From an uncultured Granulosicoccus sp. (lineage in GTDB: Bacteria; Pseudomonadota; Gammaproteobacteria; Granulosicoccales; Granulosicoccaceae), in the NCBI GenBank assembly GCA_947492525.1, contig CANLNQ010000040.1, forward strand, positions 1 to 49,204: a stretch of DNA of 49,204 nt. The letters are read 5' to 3'. How positions within the stretch are numbered: the stretch's first letter is position 1; the number at the start of each line of letters is the position of its first letter. Shown here piece by piece: positions 1 through 9,344 of this stretch. The position numbers and the translations under genes were made by a program. The notes under the pieces were generated by a model. The model saw only the letters and a list, made by a program, of their open reading frames with translations, ran no database searches and was not told where the DNA came from.

Positions 1-439
1 GGAAAAGAAGGCGATGCTATTCACGCGGTGTTGTGCGGTATCGGGCACAACCTCAGATTGATGCGTGCCCACTGGCGAGCATTGCTTTTTTGGCTCTTGA
101 AAATGTGTCATCAATACACCAGCAAACCGATAGTTCTGCGAATAGTCAGCATATAAGCAGCTTTAGTCAGGTCGAAAAACAACATTTCAAGAGTCGGCAG
201 ATAGTCAGGCAGGATCGACTCGGTATACGTTTAACTACATTGCTTGTAATGCTTTCAACAAGTCATAGGAAGATTATTAAGATAAATCTTAAAATCTATT
301 ACGCATACCGCAATGTAAATCCGACCACCAACACTCGAATCACTTTCACTTGCCGTACACATCTAGCGTCTAATAATATATTCACTTTGTTGTTGTACTT
401 TCATGTGAATGTCATCGAAAACGCTGAATTAAGCACCAT
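1..439. other. AT-rich stretch without a supported gene
   Basis: No convincing gene is seen. The one long plus-strand reading frame (33-443) has no family resemblance, no ribosome site and a low-complexity composition, so I leave it out. A perfect 7-bp inverted repeat, GTTGTGC/GCACAAC, lies at 30-36 and 45-51 with an 8-nt loop. It has no T tract and is too short for an integron attC site. The composition from here through the ATPase gene is clearly more AT-rich than the rest of the window, which fits acquired DNA. Confidence 0.5.
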
Positions 440-2440
440 TTAGCTTACATCGTCATCACTATAATAAATATATTTATCCTTCAATTTTCTGTTTATTACA
501 TTTTCACGATCTAGCTTTTCTCCGAATTTTGCTACTTTTTGTACATAGCAACCAACATCATCGGCAATATTTCTGGCAATAAGCTCATCTTCTTCGTTTG
601 ATGAACGTATGGCGCCTACAATTTTAATCTCTTCTTCCGTATACTTGACAAACTCATCGCCATTTGAAATTTCAGTGAGATCTGTCTTGTCTTTAGGGCA
701 AAATGTCAACGTCGTTCCAGCTACATTTAGGTCCTTATCTTTGTAAATTGAACCGCATTCTGAGCACTTCCAATGTATCTCTTTGTTCGCTTCAAAAAAA
801 TGATCAAACGGCTCAAGTGTCGAATCATAAGCAAATCTTTGTTGTCGAATGACATTTTTATCGGTCCCCCAAATCATATTGTTTTCAATACATACCCCGT
901 AGTCGAAACAATAGAGACTTCTTGAAGCTTTATCTTTCTTTGTAGTCCTGCCTTGTGTCAACAAATGAGAAATAAAGAACATATTGAAATATTTTAGCCT
1001 GGCTTCGTTCTTTGGTAAGACCATGTAATGACTAGTACTTGAATCGGCCTTTGACCGCTCTAACAAAGCTTTATCTAGCAGCGAGTCCCATATGTCTTTA
1101 TAGAAGCCAGGTATAGCGACGCCACATGCTCCAATAAATTGGTTTAAATATGCTTTTGAAGCGTATTTTATACCATAGTCGATATCTGACTTTCTAATAC
1201 CACTTGATTTTTCGCTTAGATTTCTTGACTGTGCTTGCTTTAATATTATGCCAACAGTTCTTGGGACGCCCATAGCGGCTTTGCTTATTTCATCGACTGA
1301 GTATTCGAAATCTTCGAAATATTCGAAATATTCTTCACATTCTATTTCGGGTGCATATGCACTTACTCTTTCTGATATAAGGCTACGCGTTAAACTACTT
1401 AGCCCTTTCATTGCAGAGCCAAGAGAACCGTTCCGTTCAACGTATGAGTCCAAATCCAAATTTAACTCAAAAAGATCTCTTTGCAAAATAATTGAACTTC
1501 CCAATGAGTAGTTATCCGTAATTGCTGATAACTTTACAAATACACCCGCATGATTTCCAAGTATCTTTCTAAGAAGCGTGGAAAATCTTCTTTGCAGGTC
1601 GGTATCTAGTGCTGAAAATTCATCAACAAAAATCACTATATGGCTGATACCAGCAGCTTCACGTATTGCGCTGAGCGATCTAAGGATGTCTGAGATATTA
1701 AGTCGGTATTGAAATGTAGTAGATGTCTCATTCGTATTACTCTTCGTAGATTTATCACTTCGACGGGCGGCCGCTCTTGCCTGCGGGCTCACTGAGGTTT
1801 TCAGGTCTATTTCAGATTCACTTGAGCTTTCAAATTCGGATGATGTAGTGCTCTGTTGAGGACCACTTTTGTCTTCGGTTCTTAAGACACCCTCAGACAG
1901 CACTTTAGCTAAGACTTGTACTGCTTGCTTGGTTTCGCTTTTCGCTTCAACTTGCTTAGGCGTAAATATTTTTGGCAGAAGTCCCGGCTTACTATTTAAC
2001 CCAGGCCATGTTCGTAGTAGCTCTGCCTTTATTGATTCTAATAGTTCGCTCGCGAAAACATGTTCAAATTCCGTAAAATCCTTTGAGTTTGTATCCTCTA
2101 AAGATTGACACTTGCTTAAATCAAGATAAATGCCAAGTGTTTTAGGCTTTGCTAGCGTATTCTCAGCTTTCCACGAATTTATTGTATCTATTAGACCACG
2201 GTACAAAAGGGTGGTTTTCCCCGTACCCCTTCGTCCAACAACTAGATGATCAGCCTCGCCTACAATATCCCGCAAGAATCCCAGATAATCAACATAATAG
2301 TCTGCCAGTCTTACTAATTTCTCTGTATCTTTGAGCGGTATATAGTCCGATCTCAACATCGAATTAAAGGCATCCTCTATATTCCTTTTTTGTTGAGTAT
2401 TCATTGTTTTCATGGTTTCGCAACTGAACATTTCTGCCAC
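440..2440 (-). CDS. P-loop ATPase with C-terminal zinc-ribbon-like segment
   Basis: Seen: a Walker A motif, GRRGTGKTT, at about residues 69-77, and a Walker B-like stretch, HIVIFVDEFSALD, near residues 262-275. Between them is a Ser/Thr-rich low-complexity insert. A CSEC motif near residue 558 followed by FCPKD about 20 residues later looks like a zinc ribbon, although only three cysteines are visible. The start shown is a GTG; in-frame ATGs at codons 4, 10 and 13 are alternatives, and none has a clear ribosome site. Known: ATPases of this general shape (AAA/ORC-like or KAP-like, single copy, 600-700 aa) are common in islands and often have unknown or defence roles. Inference: the AT-rich composition and the position beside an integron-type integrase, read away from it, suggest horizontal transfer. 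No specific function can be assigned. Confidence 0.8.
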   Translation of the reverse strand: MAEMFSCETMKTMNTQQKRNIEDAFNSMLRSDYIPLKDTEKLVRLADYYVDYLGFLRDIVGEADHLVVGRRGTGKTTLLYRGLIDTINSWKAENTLAKPKTLGIYLDLSKCQSLEDTNSKDFTEFEHVFASELLESIKAELLRTWPGLNSKPGLLPKIFTPKQVEAKSETKQAVQVLAKVLSEGVLRTEDKSGPQQSTTSSEFESSSESEIDLKTSVSPQARAAARRSDKSTKSNTNETSTTFQYRLNISDILRSLSAIREAAGISHIVIFVDEFSALDTDLQRRFSTLLRKILGNHAGVFVKLSAITDNYSLGSSIILQRDLFELNLDLDSYVERNGSLGSAMKGLSSLTRSLISERVSAYAPEIECEEYFEYFEDFEYSVDEISKAAMGVPRTVGIILKQAQSRNLSEKSSGIRKSDIDYGIKYASKAYLNQFIGACGVAIPGFYKDIWDSLLDKALLERSKADSSTSHYMVLPKNEARLKYFNMFFISHLLTQGRTTKKDKASRSLYCFDYGVCIENNMIWGTDKNVIRQQRFAYDSTLEPFDHFFEANKEIHWKCSECGSIYKDKDLNVAGTTLTFCPKDKTDLTEISNGDEFVKYTEEEIKIVGAIRSSNEEDELIARNIADDVGCYVQKVAKFGEKLDRENVINRKLKDKYIYYSDDDVS

Positions 2441-2867
2441 ATCATGTCCAGTTTATCAGAAAGGGAGTTCAATGCCGGGAGTTAGATTTTATGTTGAGTC
2501 TAAATAACGTCGATACCATTGCAACCGAGCCATACGATTAACGTCGCCACACACGACTTTCTGTCGAGTTAATTAATGACTATACGCGATTACAAAATAT
2601 TGGAAAAATACCTTTCTACTCAATCATTTCCTTAACATTGAAAATTGTTTCTGAGTAGACCGAACAACTATTAGACTGACTCAAGTATGTACCGGATATA
2701 ACGACTCATCCGCCCCAAAATACCAAGCACTCACCATTATCCCCACAAGCCAACACTCCTGTATGTCCTGATAGTACCGAGTCTGATATGGAAATTGATT
2801 TTGTTGTACGTCAATGCTTCCAATGCTAGGCTCGATCTGAACTTGCCAACCTCCTTTGACTTCATGG
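2441..2867. other. Divergent intergenic region between ATPase and integrase
   Basis: This AT-rich region of about 420 bp separates the leftward ATPase from the rightward integrase. In an integron it would hold attI and the cassette promoter. I looked for the core-site pattern RYYYAAC/GTTRRRY. GTTRRRY-like matches (GTTAGAT, GTTGAGT) occur near 2480-2500, but in the opposite orientation to the one expected for leftward cassettes. No RYYYAAC match was found in the expected orientation, so an attI site is not supported. Two short reading frames (2681-2878 minus, 2795-3049 plus) look like chance. Confidence 0.4.
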
Positions 2868-4271
2868 ATGAACGTCATGCCAGAACACCCACGCCCCGTA
2901 CGCTCGCTTGCTACTCAAACGCGCATCGCTTACAAGAAATGTCTCATAGCCGAGGGTATTCCGTCAAAGCAGCATCCGTATTACCTGAAGCGCGCCAATC
3001 AGTTCGTCAAGGCGACATCGGGTCGGGATCCAAGGTCCTTGCCGCCTGATGAAACAGGCAAGATTCTCGAATCGCTCGGTCGCGACAACAAACTGACGGA
3101 CTGGCAATTCAGCCAACTGGTCGATGCGGTCCGAATATTGTTGGTCAACTGCCTGAATTCAGCAATCTCGAGAAAGGTGGATTGGGACTACTGGAAGGCA
3201 TCAGCTCGACCGATCAAACCCGATCACCCGTCCACTGCGCGTGAACAGACTCCCGAGGAGCTTATTTACCTGAGAATCAAGCGAGGCTCTGGTGAGTACG
3301 CCAGAATCCGCAGTATGCACCGTGATCTTCTCGTTCGTCTTGTAACCGAGATTCGGGCTCGTGGTTACGCCTATCGCACCGAAGAATCCTACGAACAATG
3401 GGTGGTCAGGTATATCGCATATTGCAAAGGTACTGCGCCTGAAGAATCCAGTCCCGACCAGGTGGCGAAGTATCTGCACGATCTCGTGATTACCGGTAAC
3501 GTCAGTGCGAGCACGCAAAATCAAGCTTTGAATGCATTGATTTTTCTGTACAAGCGCGTACTGCAGACACCACTGGGTCAACTGGAAGATTTTGCTCGCT
3601 CCAAGCGAAAGAAAATGGTGCCGGTCGTGATGTCCCGACAGGAAGTCAAGGCGCTGCTGGCTGAACTGGAAGGCTGGCAACGTGATGTTGCCTCCCTACT
3701 GTATGGCACGGGTATGCGTGTGATGGAAGCGCTGACGCTTCGCGTCAAGGATATCGACTTCGATTACAACCGCATCCACATATGCCAGGCCAAAGGCAAG
3801 AAAGACCGCTACGTGCCGCTTCCCAAGATTCTACTGCCAGACTTGCGCCGGCAGTTGGAAAAGGTCGCATCGCTTCATCAGGATGATCTTCAGGACGGTT
3901 ACGGCGAGGTTCTGATTCCCGAAGCCCTATCCCGAAAATACCCGAAGGCTTCCAGAGAACTGCGCTGGCAACTTCTCTACCCTTCAGGTCGTCTTTCCGC
4001 CGACCCACGCTCCGGCACCATTCGACGACACCATATGCACGAAAGCGGTTTGCAAAGAGCGGTCAAAAAAGCAGCTGCCCGCTCAGGCATCACGAAACGT
4101 GTCGGCTGTCATACGTTCCGGCACAGTTTCGCCACGCACTTGTTGGAGGCCAACCATGACATCCGTACGGTGCAGGAGCTGTTGGGGCACGCGGATGTGT
4201 CTACCACCATGATCTACACCCATGTACTCAATCGCCCCGGCATCAGCGTATCCAGCCCGCTCGATCTCTGA
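2868..4271 (+). CDS. intI: Integron-type tyrosine recombinase with extra N-terminal domain
   Basis: A tyrosine site-specific recombinase. The catalytic set is visible: Arg in GTGMRVMEAL, Lys in KGKKDRYVP, the CHTFRHSFATHLL box, LLGHADVSTTM and the nucleophile Tyr in IYTHVL. The insertion between these blocks (YPKASRELRWQ, DPRSGTIRRHHMHES) is the segment that marks IntI integrases and recognises folded attC sites. The protein is about 467 aa against the usual 320-340. The extra N-terminal 120 or so residues look like a second SAM-like core-binding domain ahead of the normal one, which starts near MHRDLLVRLVTEIRARGY. The start is uncertain: ATG 2868 is used here, with TTG 2856 and ATG 2877 in the same frame. 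No attI or attC site was recognised nearby, so it may be a lone integrase or the remains of an integron whose only cassette is the ATPase gene. Confidence 0.85.
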   Translation: MNVMPEHPRPVRSLATQTRIAYKKCLIAEGIPSKQHPYYLKRANQFVKATSGRDPRSLPPDETGKILESLGRDNKLTDWQFSQLVDAVRILLVNCLNSAISRKVDWDYWKASARPIKPDHPSTAREQTPEELIYLRIKRGSGEYARIRSMHRDLLVRLVTEIRARGYAYRTEESYEQWVVRYIAYCKGTAPEESSPDQVAKYLHDLVITGNVSASTQNQALNALIFLYKRVLQTPLGQLEDFARSKRKKMVPVVMSRQEVKALLAELEGWQRDVASLLYGTGMRVMEALTLRVKDIDFDYNRIHICQAKGKKDRYVPLPKILLPDLRRQLEKVASLHQDDLQDGYGEVLIPEALSRKYPKASRELRWQLLYPSGRLSADPRSGTIRRHHMHESGLQRAVKKAAARSGITKRVGCHTFRHSFATHLLEANHDIRTVQELLGHADVSTTMIYTHVLNRPGISVSSPLDL

Positions 4272-4784
4272 CTAACACCACGATCAGTCGAACCACGCCA
4301 TGCTGTTGGTTGGCTGCAGCCGAGAAGCTCTACCCCAGTCGTGCCATCAAGCAGCTGCTCAACGAAAAACTTTGATGCACCTCATACTCAATCTTTAGTC
4401 TTGCCTTGACCGCAAGCCTCGCAAGCCGATGCAAGACCCTGGCAGTGACTCGACACCTACAGGCAAGAATAACCGGGCTTTTCCCGTCTCAGCAGGCCCT
4501 CACAATGCAATGGGGGTGATCTATCCATGCTGGAGCCGTGCGAAACAAATTGACTCAGAGCGGGCCGTATCATGCACCACACCTGCCAACCCCGCAAACC
4601 GCTAGATACCCCACCGAAACATCGACCCCGTCTTGCAGAAACTGCCACACATTCCACGCCTCGCGGCGAGGAAAAGCAATCTCCCGGTATCGGCATAGCC
4701 TCTTTGCCGCCCAGCCATGCCGCAATCGGGTACCCTTGCCCACTGGATCATTTTGTCGACACTCGGCACGGGAGCTCTAGCAGG
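4272..4784. other. Intergenic region upstream of the SLC13 permease
   Basis: About 510 bp with no supported gene. The permease frame stays open 71 codons upstream to 4572, but that part encodes a Pro/His/Arg-rich, non-membrane sequence unlike the family, so I treat it as untranslated. No integron recombination site or clear terminator was found after the integrase. Confidence 0.5.
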
Positions 4785-6563
4785 GTGACACTGGATCAGC
4801 TGACGGTGTTCAGCATACTGGCCATCGTCATGGCGCTGTTTGTATGGGACCACTGGCGTTACGATGTCGTGGCCGGAATTGCACTCATTGCAGCGGTATA
4901 TACCGGTATCGTTCCGGTAGACCATGCCTTTGATGGATTCTCACACCCGGCGGTCATCACCGTTGCCTGCGTGCTTGTCATCAGTCAGGCCTTGCAGTCG
5001 TGCGGGGTGGTGGAGCTGTTCCTGAAATACCTGGCCTATGCCCGAGGTACGCTGTCCAGTCAGATCGCTGCCAACTGCGGCGTCACGGCCTTCCTGTCCG
5101 CCTTCATGAACAACATCGGTGCACTGGCTCTGATGCTGCCGATCACGCTGCGTGATGCCCGAAAATCCAAACGCCCCGCGTCGAAGCTGCTGATGCCCCT
5201 GTCCTTTGCCAGTCTGCTCGGCGGCCTGGTCACGCTCGTCGGCACACCCCCGAACATCATCATCGCCACGTTCCGCGCCAACAATGTTGGCGAGCCCTTC
5301 AGCATGTTCGACTTCACCCCGGTTGGCCTGACGGTCGCGCTCGGCGGCCTGCTATACCTCATCACCGTGGGCTGGCGTCTGCTGCCAGGTAGAAACGCCA
5401 ACTTCGACGATGAACAGGTCGAGCAATTTCAGATTGCCCGCTATGTCTCTGAAGTGCGGGTGCCACCAGAATCCCCCCTGGTCGGTACATCGGTAGGCGC
5501 CCTGCAGCAGACCTGCGAACAGGAAGTGGCGGTGATGGCCATCATCCGCAAGGACAGGCGGCGCATGGCCCCTCCCGCCATCGAACTGATCCAGCCCGGT
5601 GATGTGCTCCTGCTCGAAGGTCATAGCGAGTCCTTGCAACCCCTGTTTGAAAACCCCGGCATGCTCGAAGCCGGTGCCGAAGAGGTTGATCCGGACTGGC
5701 TGAAATCGCCCGAAGTACGCGTCATCGAAGCGGTGGTCATGCCCAACTCGGCCATCGAAGGCTTGTCGATGCGCGGCATCGGTCTGCACAATCGTTTCGG
5801 GGTCAACCTGCTCGCAGTGGCCCGCGAGGGGCATGCCGCGCGCACCCGCCTGAAGCACATCAAGTACAAGACAGGCGACGTGTTGCTGCTGCAAGGCGAA
5901 ACACAGGCCCTTGAGGAGCTCTGCCTGAGCTTGGGTTGCCTGGCCATCAAGAATCGCGGCCTGGAGATCAATGCCCGTCGCGGTGTGTTCCTCATTCCCG
6001 GCACCTTCGCCCTGGGCATCTTTGTCGCGGCCATGGGCTGGGTCCCTGTCCAGATCGCCTTCACCACCGTGGTCGGCGCTCTCGTCCTGATGAAGATGGT
6101 CTCTCTCAGAGTGGCCTATCGCAGTATCGAATGGCCGGTCATCGTGCTGCTCGGATTCCTGATACCCATTGGCGAGGCTCTACAGACCACAGGAGGTACC
6201 GATATCCTTGCCCAGGGCATCATCGAGCTATCCAACGGCCTGCCTCTGTGGTCCATGCTGGCCCTGGTCATGGCGGTGTCCATGCTGCTCTCGGATCTTG
6301 TGCACAACACGCCAACCGCCGTATTGATGGCACCCATTGCCTTCAGTCTGGCAACCGGCCTGAACCTGCCGGTAGACGCCTTTCTGATGGCGGTGGCCAT
6401 TGGCGCAGCCTCTCCCTATCTGACCCCCATCGGCCACCAATCGAACACGCTGGTCATGGGTCCGGGCGGCTATGCCTTCAAGGACTACTGGAAGGTCGGA
6501 CTGCTACTGGATCTGGTCATCATCAGTATTGCCGTACCGATGATCATGCTCGTCTGGATGTGA
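4785..6563 (+). CDS. SLC13-family anion permease with TrkA_C domains
   Basis: A polytopic inner-membrane transporter of about 592 aa. The N-terminal half has several hydrophobic helices with family signatures FMNNIGALALMLPI and VGTPPNIIIATF. Residues about 215-400 form a soluble part with two TrkA_C-like domains (SEVRVPPESPLVGTSVG; NRFGVNLLAVAREG). The C-terminal half is again membrane, with SDLVHNTPTAVLMAP and SPYLTPIGHQSNTLV, the second copy of the substrate- and sodium-binding hairpin. The GTG start at 4785 is chosen because GGGAG lies about 10 nt upstream and the protein then begins just before the first helix. Known: this architecture belongs to sodium-coupled carriers for dicarboxylates, sulfate or related anions. 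The substrate cannot be read from sequence. It is convergent with the next gene, with only 10 bp between the stops. Confidence 0.88.
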   Translation: MTLDQLTVFSILAIVMALFVWDHWRYDVVAGIALIAAVYTGIVPVDHAFDGFSHPAVITVACVLVISQALQSCGVVELFLKYLAYARGTLSSQIAANCGVTAFLSAFMNNIGALALMLPITLRDARKSKRPASKLLMPLSFASLLGGLVTLVGTPPNIIIATFRANNVGEPFSMFDFTPVGLTVALGGLLYLITVGWRLLPGRNANFDDEQVEQFQIARYVSEVRVPPESPLVGTSVGALQQTCEQEVAVMAIIRKDRRRMAPPAIELIQPGDVLLLEGHSESLQPLFENPGMLEAGAEEVDPDWLKSPEVRVIEAVVMPNSAIEGLSMRGIGLHNRFGVNLLAVAREGHAARTRLKHIKYKTGDVLLLQGETQALEELCLSLGCLAIKNRGLEINARRGVFLIPGTFALGIFVAAMGWVPVQIAFTTVVGALVLMKMVSLRVAYRSIEWPVIVLLGFLIPIGEALQTTGGTDILAQGIIELSNGLPLWSMLALVMAVSMLLSDLVHNTPTAVLMAPIAFSLATGLNLPVDAFLMAVAIGAASPYLTPIGHQSNTLVMGPGGYAFKDYWKVGLLLDLVIISIAVPMIMLVWM

Positions 6564-6573
6564 GCAACGCTCG

Positions 6574-7647
6574 TCACTGCCCATGCGTCCACTCATCCAC
6601 CTTGCCTTCGCCAATCGAATGCCAGGGGCAACCGCGAAGCCCCAGCTTCTGCATGCGCCTCAAGCCTGACACCACCAGCCGATTCACGCGCCGCCTGACA
6701 TAGGGCACTGCGCCCAGATGCAGACCACCGAGCGATCCGGCCACAAAGGGCAGGTACGGTGCCCGCCGAAGCGATGCATAGATCTCGATACGTGTCGTGT
6801 CCACAGGACTTGCACAGCGCGCATGGAATCCATGGGTGTCGGCAACAATCAGCGTATTGGCCTTCACCACCATGCGAGTCGGCTGCGGATAACCCATCGC
6901 GGCAAGCTTGTCGGGTGATAGCCGAAGGGAGCCACGCCTGGAATAGGTATTCTCCACCGAATCCAGCGAGGTCGAAATGCCTTTCTCCCAGGCATAACGC
7001 TGTTCCGTCATCTTGTGAGAACCGGCCACATAACAGAATGGCCCATCCTCCTCTCCCACATCGGTGAGAAACAACCAGGCTTTGGCCGTAGGATGAAAGG
7101 TATCGCTGTGCAGATCGCTCTGCGGGTCAGGGTTGCCATTTGCCTTGGCCAGTACGGTCTGCAAGGTCACCAGCGCTTGCCCTGCATGAGAGCCTACATA
7201 CTGAATCAAGCCCATGAATTCAGGGTTGTCGCGAGCAGCGCGCAAGGCCGGTCGTGACGCCAGATCTTTATCATCGATCATGGAGCGGCGCGTAATCGTT
7301 GCGCCCTGACGCATATCCACCCGTTCGAATTCACTGCCATGCACTTCATCGAGCAACTGCCGGAACTGCGCCTCGGGCAGAAAATCATCGATGCGAACAT
7401 AGCCGTCTCGCTCATAGGCTTCGGCCTGCTTGGCGGTGACCAGGGGCCGCAAACGACGGCGGCGAAACTCGGCCATGCGCATCGCCAGAGAAACTCTGCC
7501 TACATGCAGATTATTCGCATTCAGAAAATGGCTGCCCAGCAGCGGATTCTTCTCGAACGATTTTGCACCGGAGAATATCTGCAGAAAATACAGAGGGAAA
7601 CCCAGAACATAGCGCAGATTCAAGGCGGACTTGGGGGTTGGACTCAT
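6574..7647 (-). CDS. Phytanoyl-CoA dioxygenase (PhyH) family protein
   Basis: A non-heme Fe(II)/2-oxoglutarate oxygenase of about 357 aa. The iron triad is visible as HSD in SDLHSDTFHPTAKAW, and the distal His lies in ADTHGFHARC, followed by TRIEIYASLR carrying the 2OG-binding Arg. WLFLTDVGEEDGPFCYVAGSH is the usual PhyH middle block. The ATG at 7647 is preferred over the upstream start at 7698 because GGAG sits 7 nt before it. The family hydroxylates small molecules or acyl groups; the substrate here is unknown. It shares its strand with the 2OG-oxygenase-like gene upstream, with a gap of about 160 bp, so co-transcription is possible. Confidence 0.82.
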   Translation of the reverse strand: MSPTPKSALNLRYVLGFPLYFLQIFSGAKSFEKNPLLGSHFLNANNLHVGRVSLAMRMAEFRRRRLRPLVTAKQAEAYERDGYVRIDDFLPEAQFRQLLDEVHGSEFERVDMRQGATITRRSMIDDKDLASRPALRAARDNPEFMGLIQYVGSHAGQALVTLQTVLAKANGNPDPQSDLHSDTFHPTAKAWLFLTDVGEEDGPFCYVAGSHKMTEQRYAWEKGISTSLDSVENTYSRRGSLRLSPDKLAAMGYPQPTRMVVKANTLIVADTHGFHARCASPVDTTRIEIYASLRRAPYLPFVAGSLGGLHLGAVPYVRRRVNRLVVSGLRRMQKLGLRGCPWHSIGEGKVDEWTHGQ

Positions 7648-7808
7648 GGACCAGCTCCGGCATGCCAGGAAATGGCCTGCCAATGAACGACTGATCAAGC
7701 AGCTTTCATTCCCCGAGTTTCAATGCGACATGACAACAGGTATCGTCGCCCTCCCCCTGGCAGCGGATAATCACACCCTTGCCGCCATGATTCATGACGG
7801 CAGAGGCA

Positions 7809-8444
7809 CTATTGCTCTGGTATCAGCGCATCGCTACGCCGCAACACCACATTGAAAGACACCGAGACCCGCGCTTGTTCGGCGAAATTGGGGTGGACCG
7901 CGTGATGCACGAATGATGGCCAGAGCAGCAGCAGGCCCGGGGCAGGTGTCACACGATGTTCAGGGTCTATCTGCGGATCACCGGCGATGGCCATCATGTT
8001 GGCTTGCGGGCGCGGATCGAAAAAGGAGATATCGCCAGGGTTCAGATCATCGCGCTGCCCGGCCGATGCGGGCTGATCCGGCATGGACACATAGTAGGTG
8101 CCGCTGAGATAGCTGTGCGGGTGATTGTGCAGCGCATGGTAATCCCCCTGGCGATTGATGTTGGCCCAGCCTTGCAATTGCCATTGAATGCTCACGCTGA
8201 CGCCCGACTTCGACAGATAATCTGCAATGCTCTTGTTGATGCATTGATGCAGCCACTGCAAGGCCGGGTGGCTCTGCTCGAACAGATTCTGCTGACGATA
8301 GTCAGTAGTCAGCTGTGCCTGGGATTCATCCTGCTTCATCAGGAACTGCAGCAATGCCTGATTGGCAATCTCCGCCGACGGTATCAGACGCTGCAGGAAC
8401 AGCGTCGGCCACAATTGTGTGAACCCATCCTCATTTTGATTCAT
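7809..8444 (-). CDS. Putative 2OG-Fe(II) oxygenase, TIGR02466-like
   Basis: About 211 aa without a signal peptide. The central block HNHPHSYLSGTYYVSMP and the later block FDPRPQ ... LLLWPSFVHHAVHPN resemble the small uncharacterised family TIGR02466, thought to be double-stranded beta-helix oxygenases. The His residues in HNHPH and the late HHAVHPN are candidate iron ligands, and RVSVSFNVVL near the end supplies the Arg expected to hold 2-oxoglutarate. The next gene on the same strand is a PhyH oxygenase. Members of this family are often found beside cyanophage or marine bacterial genes, with no settled substrate. Family assignment is likely; the role is unknown. Confidence 0.72.
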   Translation of the reverse strand: MNQNEDGFTQLWPTLFLQRLIPSAEIANQALLQFLMKQDESQAQLTTDYRQQNLFEQSHPALQWLHQCINKSIADYLSKSGVSVSIQWQLQGWANINRQGDYHALHNHPHSYLSGTYYVSMPDQPASAGQRDDLNPGDISFFDPRPQANMMAIAGDPQIDPEHRVTPAPGLLLLWPSFVHHAVHPNFAEQARVSVSFNVVLRRSDALIPEQ

Positions 8445-8736
8445 GCCAGTACCTCGTTGAAGGGGTTCTTCGCGCCGAATGGCTGCGTTTCTGGGAGACC
8501 ATCAACGGACACCCATGCCGTTGTCGCCAGCCTTCTGCTGAACATGGCTGCTGGTCTGCTTGAAGCCGAGCCGTAGTCTAGCCGGTAATTCCGGCTCTTT
8601 CGGAACGTTAAGGCGAGATTTCACTCTCAAATACACGTCCCTTACCTAACTGTATGCAGAGAACCTCTGCCTGCATCACGGCGTGGCCCGCAACCTTCCG
8701 TATACTTGCCCCCCACTGCGCCTGGAGTCAGTCATC

Positions 8737-9333
8737 TTGGATGTTTCTCATTTTCGCGGAGTCCGCCTCGTCTGGTTGAGCCTCCTTCTGTTGTTGTCCG
8801 CAAACGGTCTCGTTCACGCTCAGCCTGTGGACATCACCGCTCCCGTCATCGAGCTCGAAGAACTCGCTGAGGGCGTGGCTGATCGCACCCAGGTATTCAC
8901 GGCCCAGGTGGCCGAAGACAATGCGCTGGACAGCGTCACCCTCTACTACCGTCGCGAAGGGCAGCTGCCATTCACTCCCGCGCCGATGGAAGCGCTGGGC
9001 GATACGGGCTACTACAGCGTCTCCATTCCCACGGACTTCACCGACCTGCGCACCATCGAATACTATGTGCAGGCTATCGATGCCACGGGCAATCGAACCG
9101 TCAGCGGCTTTGCCTTCGATCCGTATCAGCGAACACTGGCCGCCTCGGGCACACCCATCTCGACCAGCCAGAACACCCCTGCTGAGCCATCGCAGGAGAA
9201 CCGGATACCGCTGTTGAAACGGCGCTGGGTGCAGGTCACTCTCGGCGTTCTCGCTGTAGGGGTTGTGGCATCTCTGGTGAGTGACGACGGAGATGATTCC
9301 GAAGTCGTGCCTCTGACCTTTTCACTGCAATGA
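8737..9333 (+). CDS. Exported protein with Ig-like/fibronectin-like domain and C-terminal helix
   Basis: The proposed TTG start at 8737 has GGAG 9 nt upstream and gives a compact Sec signal peptide (LVWLSLLLLLSANGLVHA). A GTG at 8683 would add 18 residues that do not look like a signal. The mature part carries a beta-rich segment (DNALDSVTLYYR ... YYSVSIPTDF ... IEYYVQAIDATGN) typical of bacterial Ig-like modules that follow exported or surface proteins. Residues about 165-185 form one hydrophobic helix (VTLGVLAVGVVASLV) followed by an acidic tail. The stop lies 11 nt before the next start, so the two exported proteins are probably co-expressed and may act together at the envelope. No specific function is recognised. 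Confidence 0.7.
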   Translation: MDVSHFRGVRLVWLSLLLLLSANGLVHAQPVDITAPVIELEELAEGVADRTQVFTAQVAEDNALDSVTLYYRREGQLPFTPAPMEALGDTGYYSVSIPTDFTDLRTIEYYVQAIDATGNRTVSGFAFDPYQRTLAASGTPISTSQNTPAEPSQENRIPLLKRRWVQVTLGVLAVGVVASLVSDDGDDSEVVPLTFSLQ

Positions 9334-9344
9334 GAGAGAACATC

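Noticed and set aside
30..51. Short hairpin GTTGTGC/GCACAAC as a possible attC site of the ATPase cassette
   Set aside because: Total length 22 nt with an 8-nt loop and boxes that do not fit GTTRRRY/RYYYAAC; attC sites are much longer and have two box pairs.
33..443. 136-codon open frame at the left edge
   Set aside because: Low-complexity AT-rich translation, no ribosome site, no resemblance to a family.
5936..6703. 255-codon plus-strand frame overlapping the SLC13 gene
   Set aside because: His/Arg/Gly-rich out-of-frame reading of a clear membrane-protein gene.
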